From Suillus spraguei (lineage: Eukaryota > Basidiomycota > Agaricomycetes > Boletales > Suillaceae): a stretch of 64,000 bases of DNA. The notes beneath the pieces are model-generated. The model saw only the letters and a list, made by a program, of their open reading frames with translations. It searched no databases and was not told the origin of the DNA. Position 1 is the stretch's first letter. Every line of letters starts with the position of its first letter. The stretch spans positions 1 to 64,000 of the forward strand of contig JABCPU010000296.1 of NCBI GenBank assembly GCA_016800925.1. Direction: 5' to 3'. The position numbers and the translations under genes were made by a program. Positions 11,554 through 21,709 of this stretch are shown here, in pieces.

Positions 11554-12380
11554 TGTAAAGATACAATCTAGCCTGGGCTGTAGATAAACCATGACCTGAG
11601 CTAGTATGCGAGTCTTGCGCTCTACCTAGTCTGCTTCACTTGCGAAGGCAAGAACATTCGACCCTAAAGGGAATGCTAAGTTAGTATAGTTCAATAATGC
11701 CTAACCTGTGGTGCGAGAATGCCATCGGAGGTAGCGAGATGCTAGCGGTGACCTCCAGTCCATGGGAAACTTGCAGTAAAACTAGCGGTAAGCATGGGAA
11801 TGCGGTAGGCAAGCGGTAGCGTGAACAGTAAAACTGTGGTAGTATGAGTGGTAAAACTGCGGTAAGCGTGGGAACTTCTGCGGTAAAACAAGCGGTAGTG
11901 TAGCAGTGAAGCATGAGAAAGTGGTAGCGCTAGCGGTGAAGTGCGGGAAAGCGGTAAAGAGCAGTGGTGCATGCAGCAGTAAAGCAATTCTTAAGGAAAC
12001 AGTGACTTCAGTAAAGGACTTTATTTCGTAGTGACAGTAGTGGTGACTATTCCTAAGTACCGTGTGTACTATAGGAGGGAAGTAAGGAAAGAGTACGGGT
12101 ACCTAGGAATTTTATACGAAAGGAATAGCTACAGAAACGGAAGGGATAGGATTAACACGCAGCAGACATGTAATAAGACTGCACTACAGTTTACAAAACA
12201 TCATGTACTGGCGAGACTGGATGGACATAGGACGGACAGTGAATCTTGCTTGTGGATGCCTAATGGGTTCGCGGAGATTGCCGAAGATCACTGCTTCATG
12301 GGAAAGTTGCCGCAGTACAGCCATTAAGCTGCAATGAGGCTTCCAGAGTGTGGAATGATACCGTTAGATAGGGGTAAACA
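11554..12380 (+). mobile_element. Divergent family A LTR (subfamily)
   Basis: The first about 150 bp match family A (TGTAAAGATACAATCTAGCC, then CGACCCTAAAGGGAATG). The rest has diverged into GCGGTAAAAC-type short repeats. The right edge is placed at GGGGTAAACA, followed by CATGG; the left flank is TATGG. That would be a 5-bp duplication with one transition, or a 4-bp ATGG shifted by one base. The right boundary is approximate. Confidence 0.55.
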
Positions 12381-12423
12381 CATGGTAAAGTAGGACGGTG
12401 AAGCCGAAGGGTAAGGATAATGA

Positions 12424-12720
12424 TTGCCATGTGACACCTATACGAAAATGTGCTATTTCAAGCTCAGCGTGAGTTTGTTTGTCACAACGGTCCTGTGTAC
12501 TAAAGCTGACTGCTGCAACTTGAAGCAGGGTACTCAGCCATGGAAGGCCAACAGGAACTGCACACGACGCTACTGCAAGCAGTGTTGTGAGGTGGCGGGA
12601 GGGTGTAAGGTCCACCAAGTCACATCCGTATCTTCTCCAGTTGCTGCTCAACAGCATATCATACCACCACTTTCCACCATTGACCTGACATCTACTCAGT
12701 TGCTCCCAGCTGCTTCATGA
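12424..12720 (+). other. Cysteine-rich ORF, unrecognised
   Basis: A 98-residue open frame carries a compact cysteine cluster, CNLKQGTQPWKANRNCTRRY followed by CKQCCEVAGGCKVH, which looks like a small zinc-binding module. It is followed by a Ser/Pro-rich tail. It may be the N-terminal exon of the gene seen downstream at 13.2-16.9 kb or an independent remnant. No function can be given. Confidence 0.4.
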
Positions 12721-13256
12721 GTTTGTGCTCAGCCATTAGACCCCAACTATGCACGGAACTATGTTCTTAGCCACCAGTGGACATTGGTGGCTGAACAATG
12801 CTTTCAAGCTGACCAAAGTCTGAGTATCATGATCTGCAATATGATTGACATAGTCCTCTGGTTGAAGGTACAGTCTTTTATATTTAGATGGTTTCCTTGG
12901 CACTGACTAGTCAGCTTGAATAATGCTAGAACAACGAACCTTTCCGCCTGGTGAGGCTTATGTGTGCCACAACTGGAAAGTTCATGCCAGGAGACCATCC
13001 ACTATTGATGAGATTCGATCTCAGAGACTATATTGCAGTATATTGCAGTGATAAGCATGCCTGGATCGAGCAAGATATCAAGACACCACTTCTCAGTCCC
13101 CCCAATTCAACCATCCTTCTGTGTTCTATTGATCTCACTGACAATAATACACTACTCGGATTCACTGAGAGAATCTTATCTCTTAGTTGCACCCCTGTGG
13201 CTGTCCAGTCTCCGTCAAAACGATCCTTTAGTGCCACAGGTATGCATCTCTCATGA

Positions 13257-13946
13257 TTGGATGGGATCACCTCACCATTAAAGCGGCAGAGGAACACCAG
13301 TAGTAACAACCCTGCAAGCCCTGTTCTCATCTCTCTGCAGTCGCCCACTCCCTTACCACTTACTAAATCACCTAGTCCCACCGTGACATCACCTCTGTCG
13401 CTCACTGCTAGTGACTTGGACACGTCACCTGTATCAGTGCCTGTGCCAGCTATCGTCCAACCCAACGCCTTTGCTACTGTCCCTCCGGGTGCCCAAGCAA
13501 GATTTCCTTGGAAGTATGCATGTGATATGGTTCCCCGGATTCAGCTCTTTGTCGATTTATCGGACGACCAGATGATCCAGACCCTCTTCACTACTACCTT
13601 TCCAAATTGCACCTATACTAAGGCGACATTCTATAAGCATTGTGCTGCTTATCGGGCGGCTATCAAGAATTCAGGCGATAAGGTGGAATGTGCCATCAAT
13701 GCAGGATATAGTCCTGCTGGCCAGTGGAATACTCTCTTGGCTGAAATCAAAGCTAACGCTGCGTCTCTGACTGGTAGTAATGGCCTGGGTAGCATCTCAA
13801 ACTCAGATGTGAAATGTAAGTGTAATCTGATATACTACTTCGATGGTTGGCTAATCCTTGTCCTTCAGGTCATATGCTGCCTCCGAGTTTACTACCAGTG
13901 GACCCATCTGCCACTGACACTGGATTTCAACTCCCTACTGACTTAA
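13257..13946 (+). CDS. Unrecognised protein, Ser/Pro-rich N-terminus (exon)
   Basis: A 229-residue open frame begins with a Ser/Thr/Pro-rich stretch (residues 1-75). A globular segment follows: PWKYACDMVPRIQLFVDLS, QTLFTTTFPNCTYTKATFYK and YSPAGQWNTLLAEIKANAAS. The last about 40 residues probably run into an intron (GTAAGTGTAATC after VKCK at about 13815). Codons are clean, suggesting past selection. I cannot assign a family. It lies in the same direction as the cysteine-rich frame upstream and the gene at 15843, and could belong to one of them. Confidence 0.45.
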   Translation: MDGITSPLKRQRNTSSNNPASPVLISLQSPTPLPLTKSPSPTVTSPLSLTASDLDTSPVSVPVPAIVQPNAFATVPPGAQARFPWKYACDMVPRIQLFVDLSDDQMIQTLFTTTFPNCTYTKATFYKHCAAYRAAIKNSGDKVECAINAGYSPAGQWNTLLAEIKANAASLTGSNGLGSISNSDVKCKCNLIYYFDGWLILVLQVICCLRVYYQWTHLPLTLDFNSLLT

Positions 13947-14877
13947 CCAGTGAGATGACTGATGCTCTCATGTCACTATTCTAGAACATAGATGATATGC
14001 ATCATGATACCGCAGCTACCACCAATTCTGAACTTCCATTAGATCTTACAAGTTATTCCCAGATTGATCCATTTAGTGCTTGGTTAAATGATACCTCTCA
14101 CATAGATTATTATTTTATGGGACCCAACGATCAAGCCTTACCATCTTTACCACCTTTTTAATTAGACAAGTTCTACTTAGTTACAGCTCTTTGCATAAAC
14201 GATGGCACTGGCGTGAGTTTTTCATTCAATTAGGAAATGTTAGATTTGGTGAAATTTTGCTTGTGTAGGCTCATACTACCCCTTATTTTACAGCGGAAAA
14301 CCCAGTTAAAAGTTGAATGCCGGTTTATGCCACAGTATTCACTTATAAGGTGTCACTCTAATAAAGTGTTACCTTTTGAAAACCATGCCTCCCATCCGTT
14401 TGTTACAGTGCAACAGCTGGCAACCTCAGCCAAAATTTCTGGATCATTCAGAGGGCCATCTCCAGGGAATGTCAAGAGTCCTCCAACAATTTTTATGAAA
14501 GGTCGAACCACTACTGTTACTACTGAGCCAGTTTCAAGTCCTACAGTGACAAACAAGCCTCAGTCAACGCCAGGCTCACTGAAGCCAGCAAATATCACAA
14601 ATGTGACATCAAATGTTCAAGGTCCTGGTATGTTTTTTTGTAACTCATAGGCCACGTAAGATATTTCCCAAGCTCTGTAGGACTGCATGAATTGATTATC
14701 AGTTGAATTCAAACTGGTAGTGATGGACTTGAACTTGAAGTACGAGAAGTTTCTTGTTTCTTATTTTTCTCAGGCTGATTACCATAGGTGTTCTCAATGT
14801 TTTGGAAGAAAATTAGGCGTATGTTTTAGACACTATCAATTCTGACTGCAAGGTGGTTTGGAAGTGAGTCTTTCCGT
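13947..14877 (+). other. Possible further exons, unrecognised
   Basis: A Ser/Thr/Pro-rich frame at about 14380-14630 (PFVTVQQLATSAKISGSF, then NKPQSTPGSLKPANITNV) ends at a GTATGTTTTTTTG donor-like site. A short CSQCFGRKLGVCF piece lies near 14790. They precede the family A LTR at 14878. The coding status is uncertain. Confidence 0.3.
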
Positions 14878-15842
14878 TGTAACGAACATATTGGCGCTGG
14901 GCTTAAAACCCCATATTTTGACACTCGTCTCACATCTACAGGAGTTACCACTAGTCCATGGCCTTCTTACCCCTTTAGCAGTAACCAGCGGCATCCCATG
15001 CTTACCACACACCATACCAACTGCCACACCACGTTCCACGAACCGATGTCCTTCCATGTCCTTGCCGCGTCTGCATAGCTCCATTTGGTGTGTAGTTTGT
15101 TTCCTGTTCGTTATCACTGATTCCACGGCAAGCCTTATTACATGTTGCCTCATGCTGCAGCGCCTCGCACTATGTTTACTTACGGCGGTTACTACACTCC
15201 AGCACTACTGATCTCGCCTAGAGTATTCCGAGTACATACGAATTAGGATATAAGCACCGCATACCCCACATGATAGAGCACCTGATTTTACACCATTGCA
15301 TGTACTATAGGTCAGGATTATTGTCTAGCTCTGGATCAACCCAGTAGTGGACATAGTCTTTAAAGTTCCCTTATCACTCGTTAATACATCACGCTCATTC
15401 TCCGTTACCGCTGGCATACCGCTGAACTTTTGATTGTTACTTTGACTGAACTTCTCATGCCCCGCTACTTTACTGCTGAAAGTACCGCGGACTTCTTTAC
15501 TGTTTCTTTGTACCACTTGCAACCTTACCGCTACCGCTGAGACCACCACTCGACATCGCTCGCTAGACGCAACTGTTACTGACCTTATCTCAATGACGGT
15601 AGCACCGCAGCGCACGGTGCTAGTTCCGGTGGTATCATCGCTGACCGCGGCAACTTACTGCTGACTCAAACGCTTGTTTTGCAAATAAGTTAGACTCGAA
15701 CTTGACCATACTAAATAGGCATCCCCCTTTAGGGTCGAACGCTCTTGTTCTTACAAGTGAAGCAGACTAGACGGAGCGCAAGACTAACATACTAGTTTAG
15801 GCAGTGGTTTATCTACAGCCCAAGCTACGTTGTATCTTTACA
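14878..15842 (-). mobile_element. Solo LTR, family A (copy 5, minus orientation)
   Basis: This is a reverse-complement family A LTR (plus strand TGTAACGAACATATT ... GTATCTTTACA), 965 bp. It has a perfect 4-bp target duplication CCGT (14874-14877 and 15843-15846). Confidence 0.95.
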
Positions 15843-18475
15843 CCGTCCTTTCCAAATTGGAGCTGATCATATACTTTGCTTTCAACCATCATATAATCCC
15901 CATCTTCAAGAACTCATTGTCACCCTGCCTTCAGCAATTCACAAGGCGGTCTTGGTGCCCTTGCGCACTGCAATAAGGACCATTGTTGACTCTCTTACCA
16001 TTCCTGATGAGTTCAACATATCACTACCTATCCACATGACGTGTATGGTAGACGCGCCTGCTACAGCAGATCTACCTCCCAAAGAAAGCTGCCAGCTTGG
16101 GATTCCAGACTTGGTACTGATGTTTTGCACATGTGACGCCGATATCCTTCCATACTGGCCATTTGAGGTGTCTGTTTCTGAAACCTCTGAAAGTGCCATT
16201 GGCAGGCTGCAGACCTACGGTGACTGGAATGAGAATGTCTTGGCCACCACCCACATCAGCATCATTGAAAGCCAGTCACATGTCCCCCCAATGTATGAGT
16301 GGGGCATGGAGAAGGAGCTTCACCAGAGAGGGGTTCAGATCAAGGACTTGACATGCTCAAAAGATGGTGGAATTGCATCCCTCTCTCATATGTGGTTCCA
16401 CCCAACAACAGTTACTATCACCATGTGGGTCCGTCCTCCTAACAAGCGCCTGAATTTGAAATCTCATCACTCAGCATATTATGCTACTGCCGTATGTCAT
16501 CCTTTTTAACTCATTCAATATTAATGCTAACTATTTAAATTGACAGGTACTCTACCCCAATCAAGACAACCAGGGCCTACAGAAGGTCGAACACATATTC
16601 CAACGCATGCTGGAGAACACCCGTGATGCGGTTGTGAAGCACCTACAGACTGAGCACGTGCATGACCAAGCGCTCCTGTAAGCATCAAGTGCTATCTACT
16701 GATTATTATGAATTCATTATTTTCAGCACTTCACTGCAGAATGTGAAGAACTGGTCCCCCTCAAGTAATATACTCAATTGGAATAAATGCAACAACGAGC
16801 TTTGTGCAGCAGCAAAGCAGATGGGGTTTGATAGGTGCCACTCATGGCACCGCAACTTCCTCAAGTGTGTTGCCGATGAAGAAGAAGAATACACCCCAAG
16901 CACTGGAATGAGCAAGAGAGTGAAGCATGGTGTAAAGATACAACCTAACCTGGGCTGTAGATAAACTACCTCCTAAGTTGGTATGTGAGTCTTGCACTCC
17001 GTCTAGTCTGCTTCACTTGTGAAAACAAGAGCGTTCGACCCTAAAGGGGGATGTGTCATATACCATACTTCTGATCCCAGATCCGATCAATTCTATTTCC
17101 GTCCGGTCCACAGATCCTGTCCGGATCACCCATCCAAATGTGCCCACTTCTCACACTCTAACTCCCTTGTGTATATCTGCATCTATCTCCTTTCATCATT
17201 CCTCCTGTTTCCAGTATTCTGGCTGTGTATACTTCCGTCCTGTGTCACTGATCTGTTACCTGTGTTTCATTTCTGATTTGTGCTTACTGATCCGCCGCGC
17301 ATTAACTAATAGACTTCCGTTACACTTCATACATAGCCCTTGGTCCCAGACTTGTTGATTATCCATATTAGATACTTACAGTATATAAACCACTTGTAGA
17401 TCTCTGTAGAACCTTAGTTCAAATATCATCTTAGATTCTGCTCATTCCGCTTCCTCCAGACTTAAGTTGCTTTCCGCTCTAAGTCATCTTCTGAGACTTG
17501 AGATTGATTCCTTTAGTCTATATCTCCGACTCTATCTTCGGATAGTCTACCTCTGTTAGTTTCTAGTTAGGAACTCATTCCGAAGTTAGCCTTAATCCTC
17601 GTTCCATCCCTATGCTCCAGATAACCTTCAGACGTATCATATCCGATACCTACGGACATCCGGATCCATCACACAACCCCTTCCGGATCTTCGGACGTAT
17701 ACCTACTCCCTGAAATAAGGGGCATTACTCAGGAAAGGGGCACAGTGCACGAACTGAGGCCAAAGCCCTTCGGATCTTTCACTCTTTGAGCAAGCGACGA
17801 TATCAGTGGTAGCGCTAAGGTTGCGAGCGGTGCAAAGAAACAGTAAAAGAAGGCCACAGTACTTTCAGTGGTAAAGTAGCGGTGCGTGAGAAGTTCAATC
17901 AAAATAACAATCAAAAGTCCAGTGGTATGCCAGCGGTAATGGAGAACAAGTGTGATCAATTAATGAGTGATAAGGAAACTTTAAAGACTATGTCTACTAC
18001 TGGGTGGATCCAGAGCTAGACAATAATCCTGACCTATAGTATGTGCAATGGTGTAAAATCAGGTACTGTATCGTGCAGGGTATGCAGTGCTTATATCCTA
18101 AATCATATGTATCTGGAATACTCTAGGTGAGATCAGTAGCGCTCAAGTGTAGTAACTGCCATATGTAAACATAACGCAAGGCGCTGTGGCACGAGGCAAC
18201 ATGTAATAAGACTTGCCGTGGAATCAGTGATAACAAACATAAAACAAACGATGCACCAAATGGAGCTATGTGGACGTGGCAAGGACATGGAAGGACATCG
18301 GTACGTGGAATGAGGTGCAATAGTCAGTACAGTGTGCGGTAAGCGTGGGATGCCGCTGGTAATGCTACAGGGGTAAGACAGCCATGGACAAGAGGTAACT
18401 CCTCTAGACGTGAGACGAGTGTCAAAAGATAGGGTTTTAAGCCCAGTGCCAATATCTTTGTTACAACGGATAGTA
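15843..18475 (+). CDS. Unrecognised protein interrupted at its stop codon by LTRs
   Basis: Coding runs from about 15850 (SYNPHLQELIVTLPSAIHKA, PLRTAIRTIVDSL) through PDLVLMFCTCDADILPYWPFE, VSVSETSESAIGRL and NVLATTHISIIE. An intron (16494 to about 16547) splices GCC to VLYPNQDNQGLQKVEHIF. A second intron (16678-16726) leads to TSLQNVKNW, LCAAAKQMGFDRCHSWHRNF and an acidic tail ending KRVKHG. Base 16930 is followed by a family A LTR. With the LTR and one ACGG/ATGG removed, CAC GGA TAG gives the natural stop at 18473-18475. The start is unknown and may lie upstream of the LTR at 14878. The exons are otherwise open. The family is not recognised. Confidence 0.55.
16931..18467 (+). mobile_element. 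Solo LTR, family A (copy 6), with nested family B LTR
   Basis: The LTR starts TGTAAAGATACAACC at 16931 and ends TTTGTTACA at 18467. The 4-bp flanks are ATGG (16927-16930) and ACGG (18468-18471), differing by one CpG transition. A family B LTR occupies 17054-17789, and about 170 bp of family A sequence at that point is missing. Its 3' half is nearly identical to copy 7 at 19483. Confidence 0.9.
17054..17789 (+). mobile_element. Family B LTR (copy 2), 3'-truncated
   Basis: The LTR starts TGTCATATACCATAC inside the family A LTR. It runs to GATCTTTCACTCTTTGAG, missing the last 16 bp (TACGGTCTTAACA end). No target duplication is visible. Loss of its end together with adjacent family A sequence implies a deletion after insertion. 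Confidence 0.87.
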
Positions 18476-18954
18476 TGTTTTGTGCAAATTTTACATGTGT
18501 TTAGCTTTCAACTTGTACTATATCATGTCTGTACATTTCATCAGTGTTGCTTGTACCATAACCTGTGCTATATGCTTCTCATATCAGATGTGGCTCGTGA
18601 TCAATCATTCTATCACTCGACATTCTCAAACATCAATACAATTGCTGGTGTCTTAAAAACACATGGAAAGCCTAAGTCTAACTTAAAATATGTGAACTTG
18701 AATTCTATTTAAAACATGTGGCAGCAAAGCTGATACGATGCAAGTAGAAGAGAGTGGTAGGGTAAGGAGATGACGAAGCTGATACAATATGAGTGGGTAC
18801 AATTGGGATGACAAAGCTTGCATGTATTATTCTCCCAAATCATGCATTTTCAAAGAGCTTGAATGCCGGACAAGAACACACAACAAGGGATAGAATTATA
18901 AATGACAAAAATCTAGACAATGCAAGTAATGCAAACTATGTAATGCGAATGGCA

Positions 18955-19482
18955 CTAGTCACTGTCAAACAGAGCATCCATAGAAATTGTCCAAGGAGGA
19001 TGTCCTTGTCTCTCTAACTCTGAGATAACATAGCAGTTCTGGTGTTTGATCATCTCATCAAGATAAAAGTTATACCGGTTTACAGGCATGTCCTGGAGGA
19101 TTGCCTGATACCCACCTAGCCATACATTTGTCTGTTCACAAATTGATGTATTAAATCGCCACTTGCCACTGGAAATGAGCTCTGGAAAAGTGGCAGGGTT
19201 GCAGTGCTTCTGACAGTAGGTGTCAGTTTCCTTGTGTTTTGAGTTGAAGTGAAACATGTCCACAGGCATCCCTGTTGCGGTGAAGTGGTCATCACCAATA
19301 GTGTCCTGGTGAGTGCGGAGCTTGCAGTTGTTGTTGAAGACGAAAAATTCAGGTGTTGATGCGGCAGTAGGGAATACCATCTTCGCAAATTCCTGGTTTA
19401 AATGTTAGCCCCGCATCAGTAAGACTGTATATAACTCACATTAACAGCAGAGACAGCCTCGGACCCAGAAAATGTAGCCCGC
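18955..19482 (-). pseudogene. CxC5/CxC6 KDZ-type gene, C-terminal exons
   Basis: This is the 3' part of the gene whose other pieces are at 20448-21473 and 38710-39360. After the LTR junction it reads (R)ATFSGSEAVSAVN. An intron (donor GTGAGTTATATAC) leads to EFAKMVFPTAASTPEFFVFN, NNCKLRTH, GMPVDMFHFNSKHKETDTYC, then GKWRFNTSICEQTNVWLGGY and RYNFYLDEMIKHQ. It ends FDSD and stop. Asp in the FNNNC/PVDMFHF segments and Glu in CEQTNVW occupy places expected for a KDZ RNase H-fold active site; that assignment is an inference. No frameshift is seen in this part. Confidence 0.7.
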
Positions 19483-20447
19483 TGTAAAGATACAACCTAG
19501 CTTGTGCTGTAGATAAACCACTGCCTAAACTAGTATGTTAGTCTTGCGCTCCATCTAGTCTGCTTTACTTGTAAGAACAAGAGTGTTCGACCCTAAAGGG
19601 GGATGCCTATTTAGTATGGTCAAGTTCGAGTCTAACTTATTTGCAAAACAAGCGTCCGAGTCAGCGGTAAGTTGCCGTGGTCAGCAATGATACCGCCGGA
19701 ACTAGCGTCATGCGTCGCGGTGCTACCGTCGTCGAGATAAAGTCAGTAACAGTTGCGTCTAGCGAGCGATGTCGAGTGGTGGTCTCAGCGGTAGCGGTAA
19801 GGTTGCGAGCGGTGCAAAGAAACAGTAAAGAAGTCCGCGGTACTTTCAGCGGTAAAGTAGCGGAGCGTGAGAAGTTCAGTCAAAAGTAACAATCAAAAGT
19901 CCAGTGGTATGCCAGCGGTAATGGAGAACAAGTGTGATCAATTAATGAGTGATAAGGAAACTTTAAAGACTATGTCCACTACTGGGTTGATCCAGAGCTA
20001 GACAATAATCCTGACCTATAGTATGTGCAATGGTGTAAAATCAGGTACTGTATCGTGCAGGGTATGCAGTGCTTATATCCTAAATCATATGTATCTGGAA
20101 TACTCTAGGTGAGATCAGTAGCGCTCAAGTGTAGTAACTGCCATATGTAAACATAACGCAAGGCACTGTGGCACGAGGCAACATGTAATAAGACTTGCCG
20201 TGGAATCAGTGATAACAAACATAAAACAAACGATGCACCAAATGGAGCTATGTGGACGTGGCAAGGACATGGAAGGACATCGGTACGTGGAATGAGGTGC
20301 AATAGTCAGTACAGTGTGCGGTAAGCGTGGGATGCTGCTGGTAATGCTAAAGGGGTAAGAAGGCCATGGACTAGTGGTAACTCCTGTAGACATGAGATGA
20401 GTGTCAAAATATGGGGTTTTAAGCCCAGCGCCAATATGTTCGTTACA
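19483..20447 (+). mobile_element. Solo LTR, family A (copy 7)
   Basis: The LTR runs from TGTAAAGATACAACCTAGC to ATATGTTCGTTACA, 965 bp. It has a perfect 4-bp target duplication CCGC (19479-19482 and 20448-20451). Its removal restores the CxC gene frame on the minus strand (CGVILVRATFSG). Confidence 0.95.
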
Positions 20448-21473
20448 CCGCACTAATATCACCCCACAAGGTCGCATGATAAGCTGCTCATTATGGGTTC
20501 GGCGCCGACCAAACCTTGCTCTGAGGTGTCTGTTGCTGTTCTCCAGCTTACTGTCACACTCAGAGTCAAGAATTACCTTGAGATCTTCATCTGCACTGTT
20601 AGAGTTGCTACTACCACCATCAGAGGGTGAAGGAACAGAGTCCAAGGGCAATGTAATGCCAGCCCTCTTGAGCTGCGCTCGCAGCTGGAAGAGAGCTTTG
20701 CAGGCTTGAAGTAGGCATCTTCAAGAGCCTGGTGGTCCACATTGCTGCATGTTTGAGATCCAGAGGTATGGGCCTCATCACAGCCATCAACTGTGCACTG
20801 CAGGTTCAAGTCTTGATGGTCTGGACAGAAACAATGATGGTTGGTCATAAGCGGGACTTTGCAGTTGTGCACTGTGCAACAAGGGTGCCCGATAGTATTA
20901 CCATCACAAACAGCTGCTTGAATCTTCACTACAGCGTGTAATCAATTGCATGACACCTTGCACTTGAGAAATAATCAACTTACATTTTGGGTCGTCACCA
21001 ATAACGATGAAGCATAAGTCACAGCCATGCGGGTATGCTGCTTGCCCAATACCTTCCATTTCTTTGTTGTGCTCACTCAGCGCAACGTCAATTCGGATCT
21101 GTTGTTGCTCATCATGGGAAAGAACAAGGCAACTGTTATGCTCTGCCTTCTCCAGTAGCAGTGAGTAGATAAAAAATCCATTGAGGATGTCAGTGTTGCG
21201 CATTCAAAGGGTATACTGCCATGGAAATTCCTCGTCAAAAGCTTGTGGAAGTGTAGCATCAAAAGCACATCTATTGTTTGATATGTAGGCATGCCGTTGA
21301 GCAAGTGCATAGTTGTACATGCGAGCACAGTTCATACTAGACATCCTGGAACAAAAGGTTACCATTATTGTCATCTGAGAAAGATGAGAATTTGCCACAT
21401 ACCATCCAAAGACTTTCATTACTGCAAAAACTTCCAACAACGCGGCTTCAATATAGAAATGCCTCACAGCCTG
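20448..21473 (-). pseudogene. CxC5/CxC6 KDZ-type gene, middle exons
   Basis: Read on the minus strand from the Plavaka junction: QAVRHFYIEAALLEVFAVMK, an intron, CARMYNYALAQRHAYISNN, PWQYTL, then a TGA in the frame, MRNTDILNGFFIYSLLLEKA, EGIGQAAYPHGCDLCFIV and an intron. A cysteine cluster follows (CCTVHNCKVPL, HHCFCPDHQDLNLQC, GSQTCSNVDHQALEDAY), then a Ser/Asp-rich linker and RRRTHNEQLIMRPCGVILV up to the LTR. The layout matches CxC5/CxC6 proteins associated with KDZ transposases (family knowledge). The in-frame TGA fits a CGA to TGA change. Confidence 0.72.
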
Positions 21474-21709
21474 CATCAGGGAAAACCTCCTTCTCAAATT
21501 GGATGGAATGTGATCCAACTCACGCAGATCTACAACAATAAGATGTATTTGATGATTTGATCAATTATTTTAGTCCCTTTCAAATTTTCACAAATAGGCT
21601 CCCACTTCGCGTCAATCAGAACAGAATTTTCAGGCCGCTTTCGCAATTCCACACAATTATATCAAGCAAATTCTATTGAAATTTCGAAACAAAAGAGTAA
21701 ACAATAATC

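Noticed and set aside
16931..20447. Family A copies 6 and 7 as the LTR pair of one retrotransposon
   Set aside because: The target duplications differ (A[C/T]GG and CCGC), and the sequence between contains the end of the CxC gene, not gag-pol.
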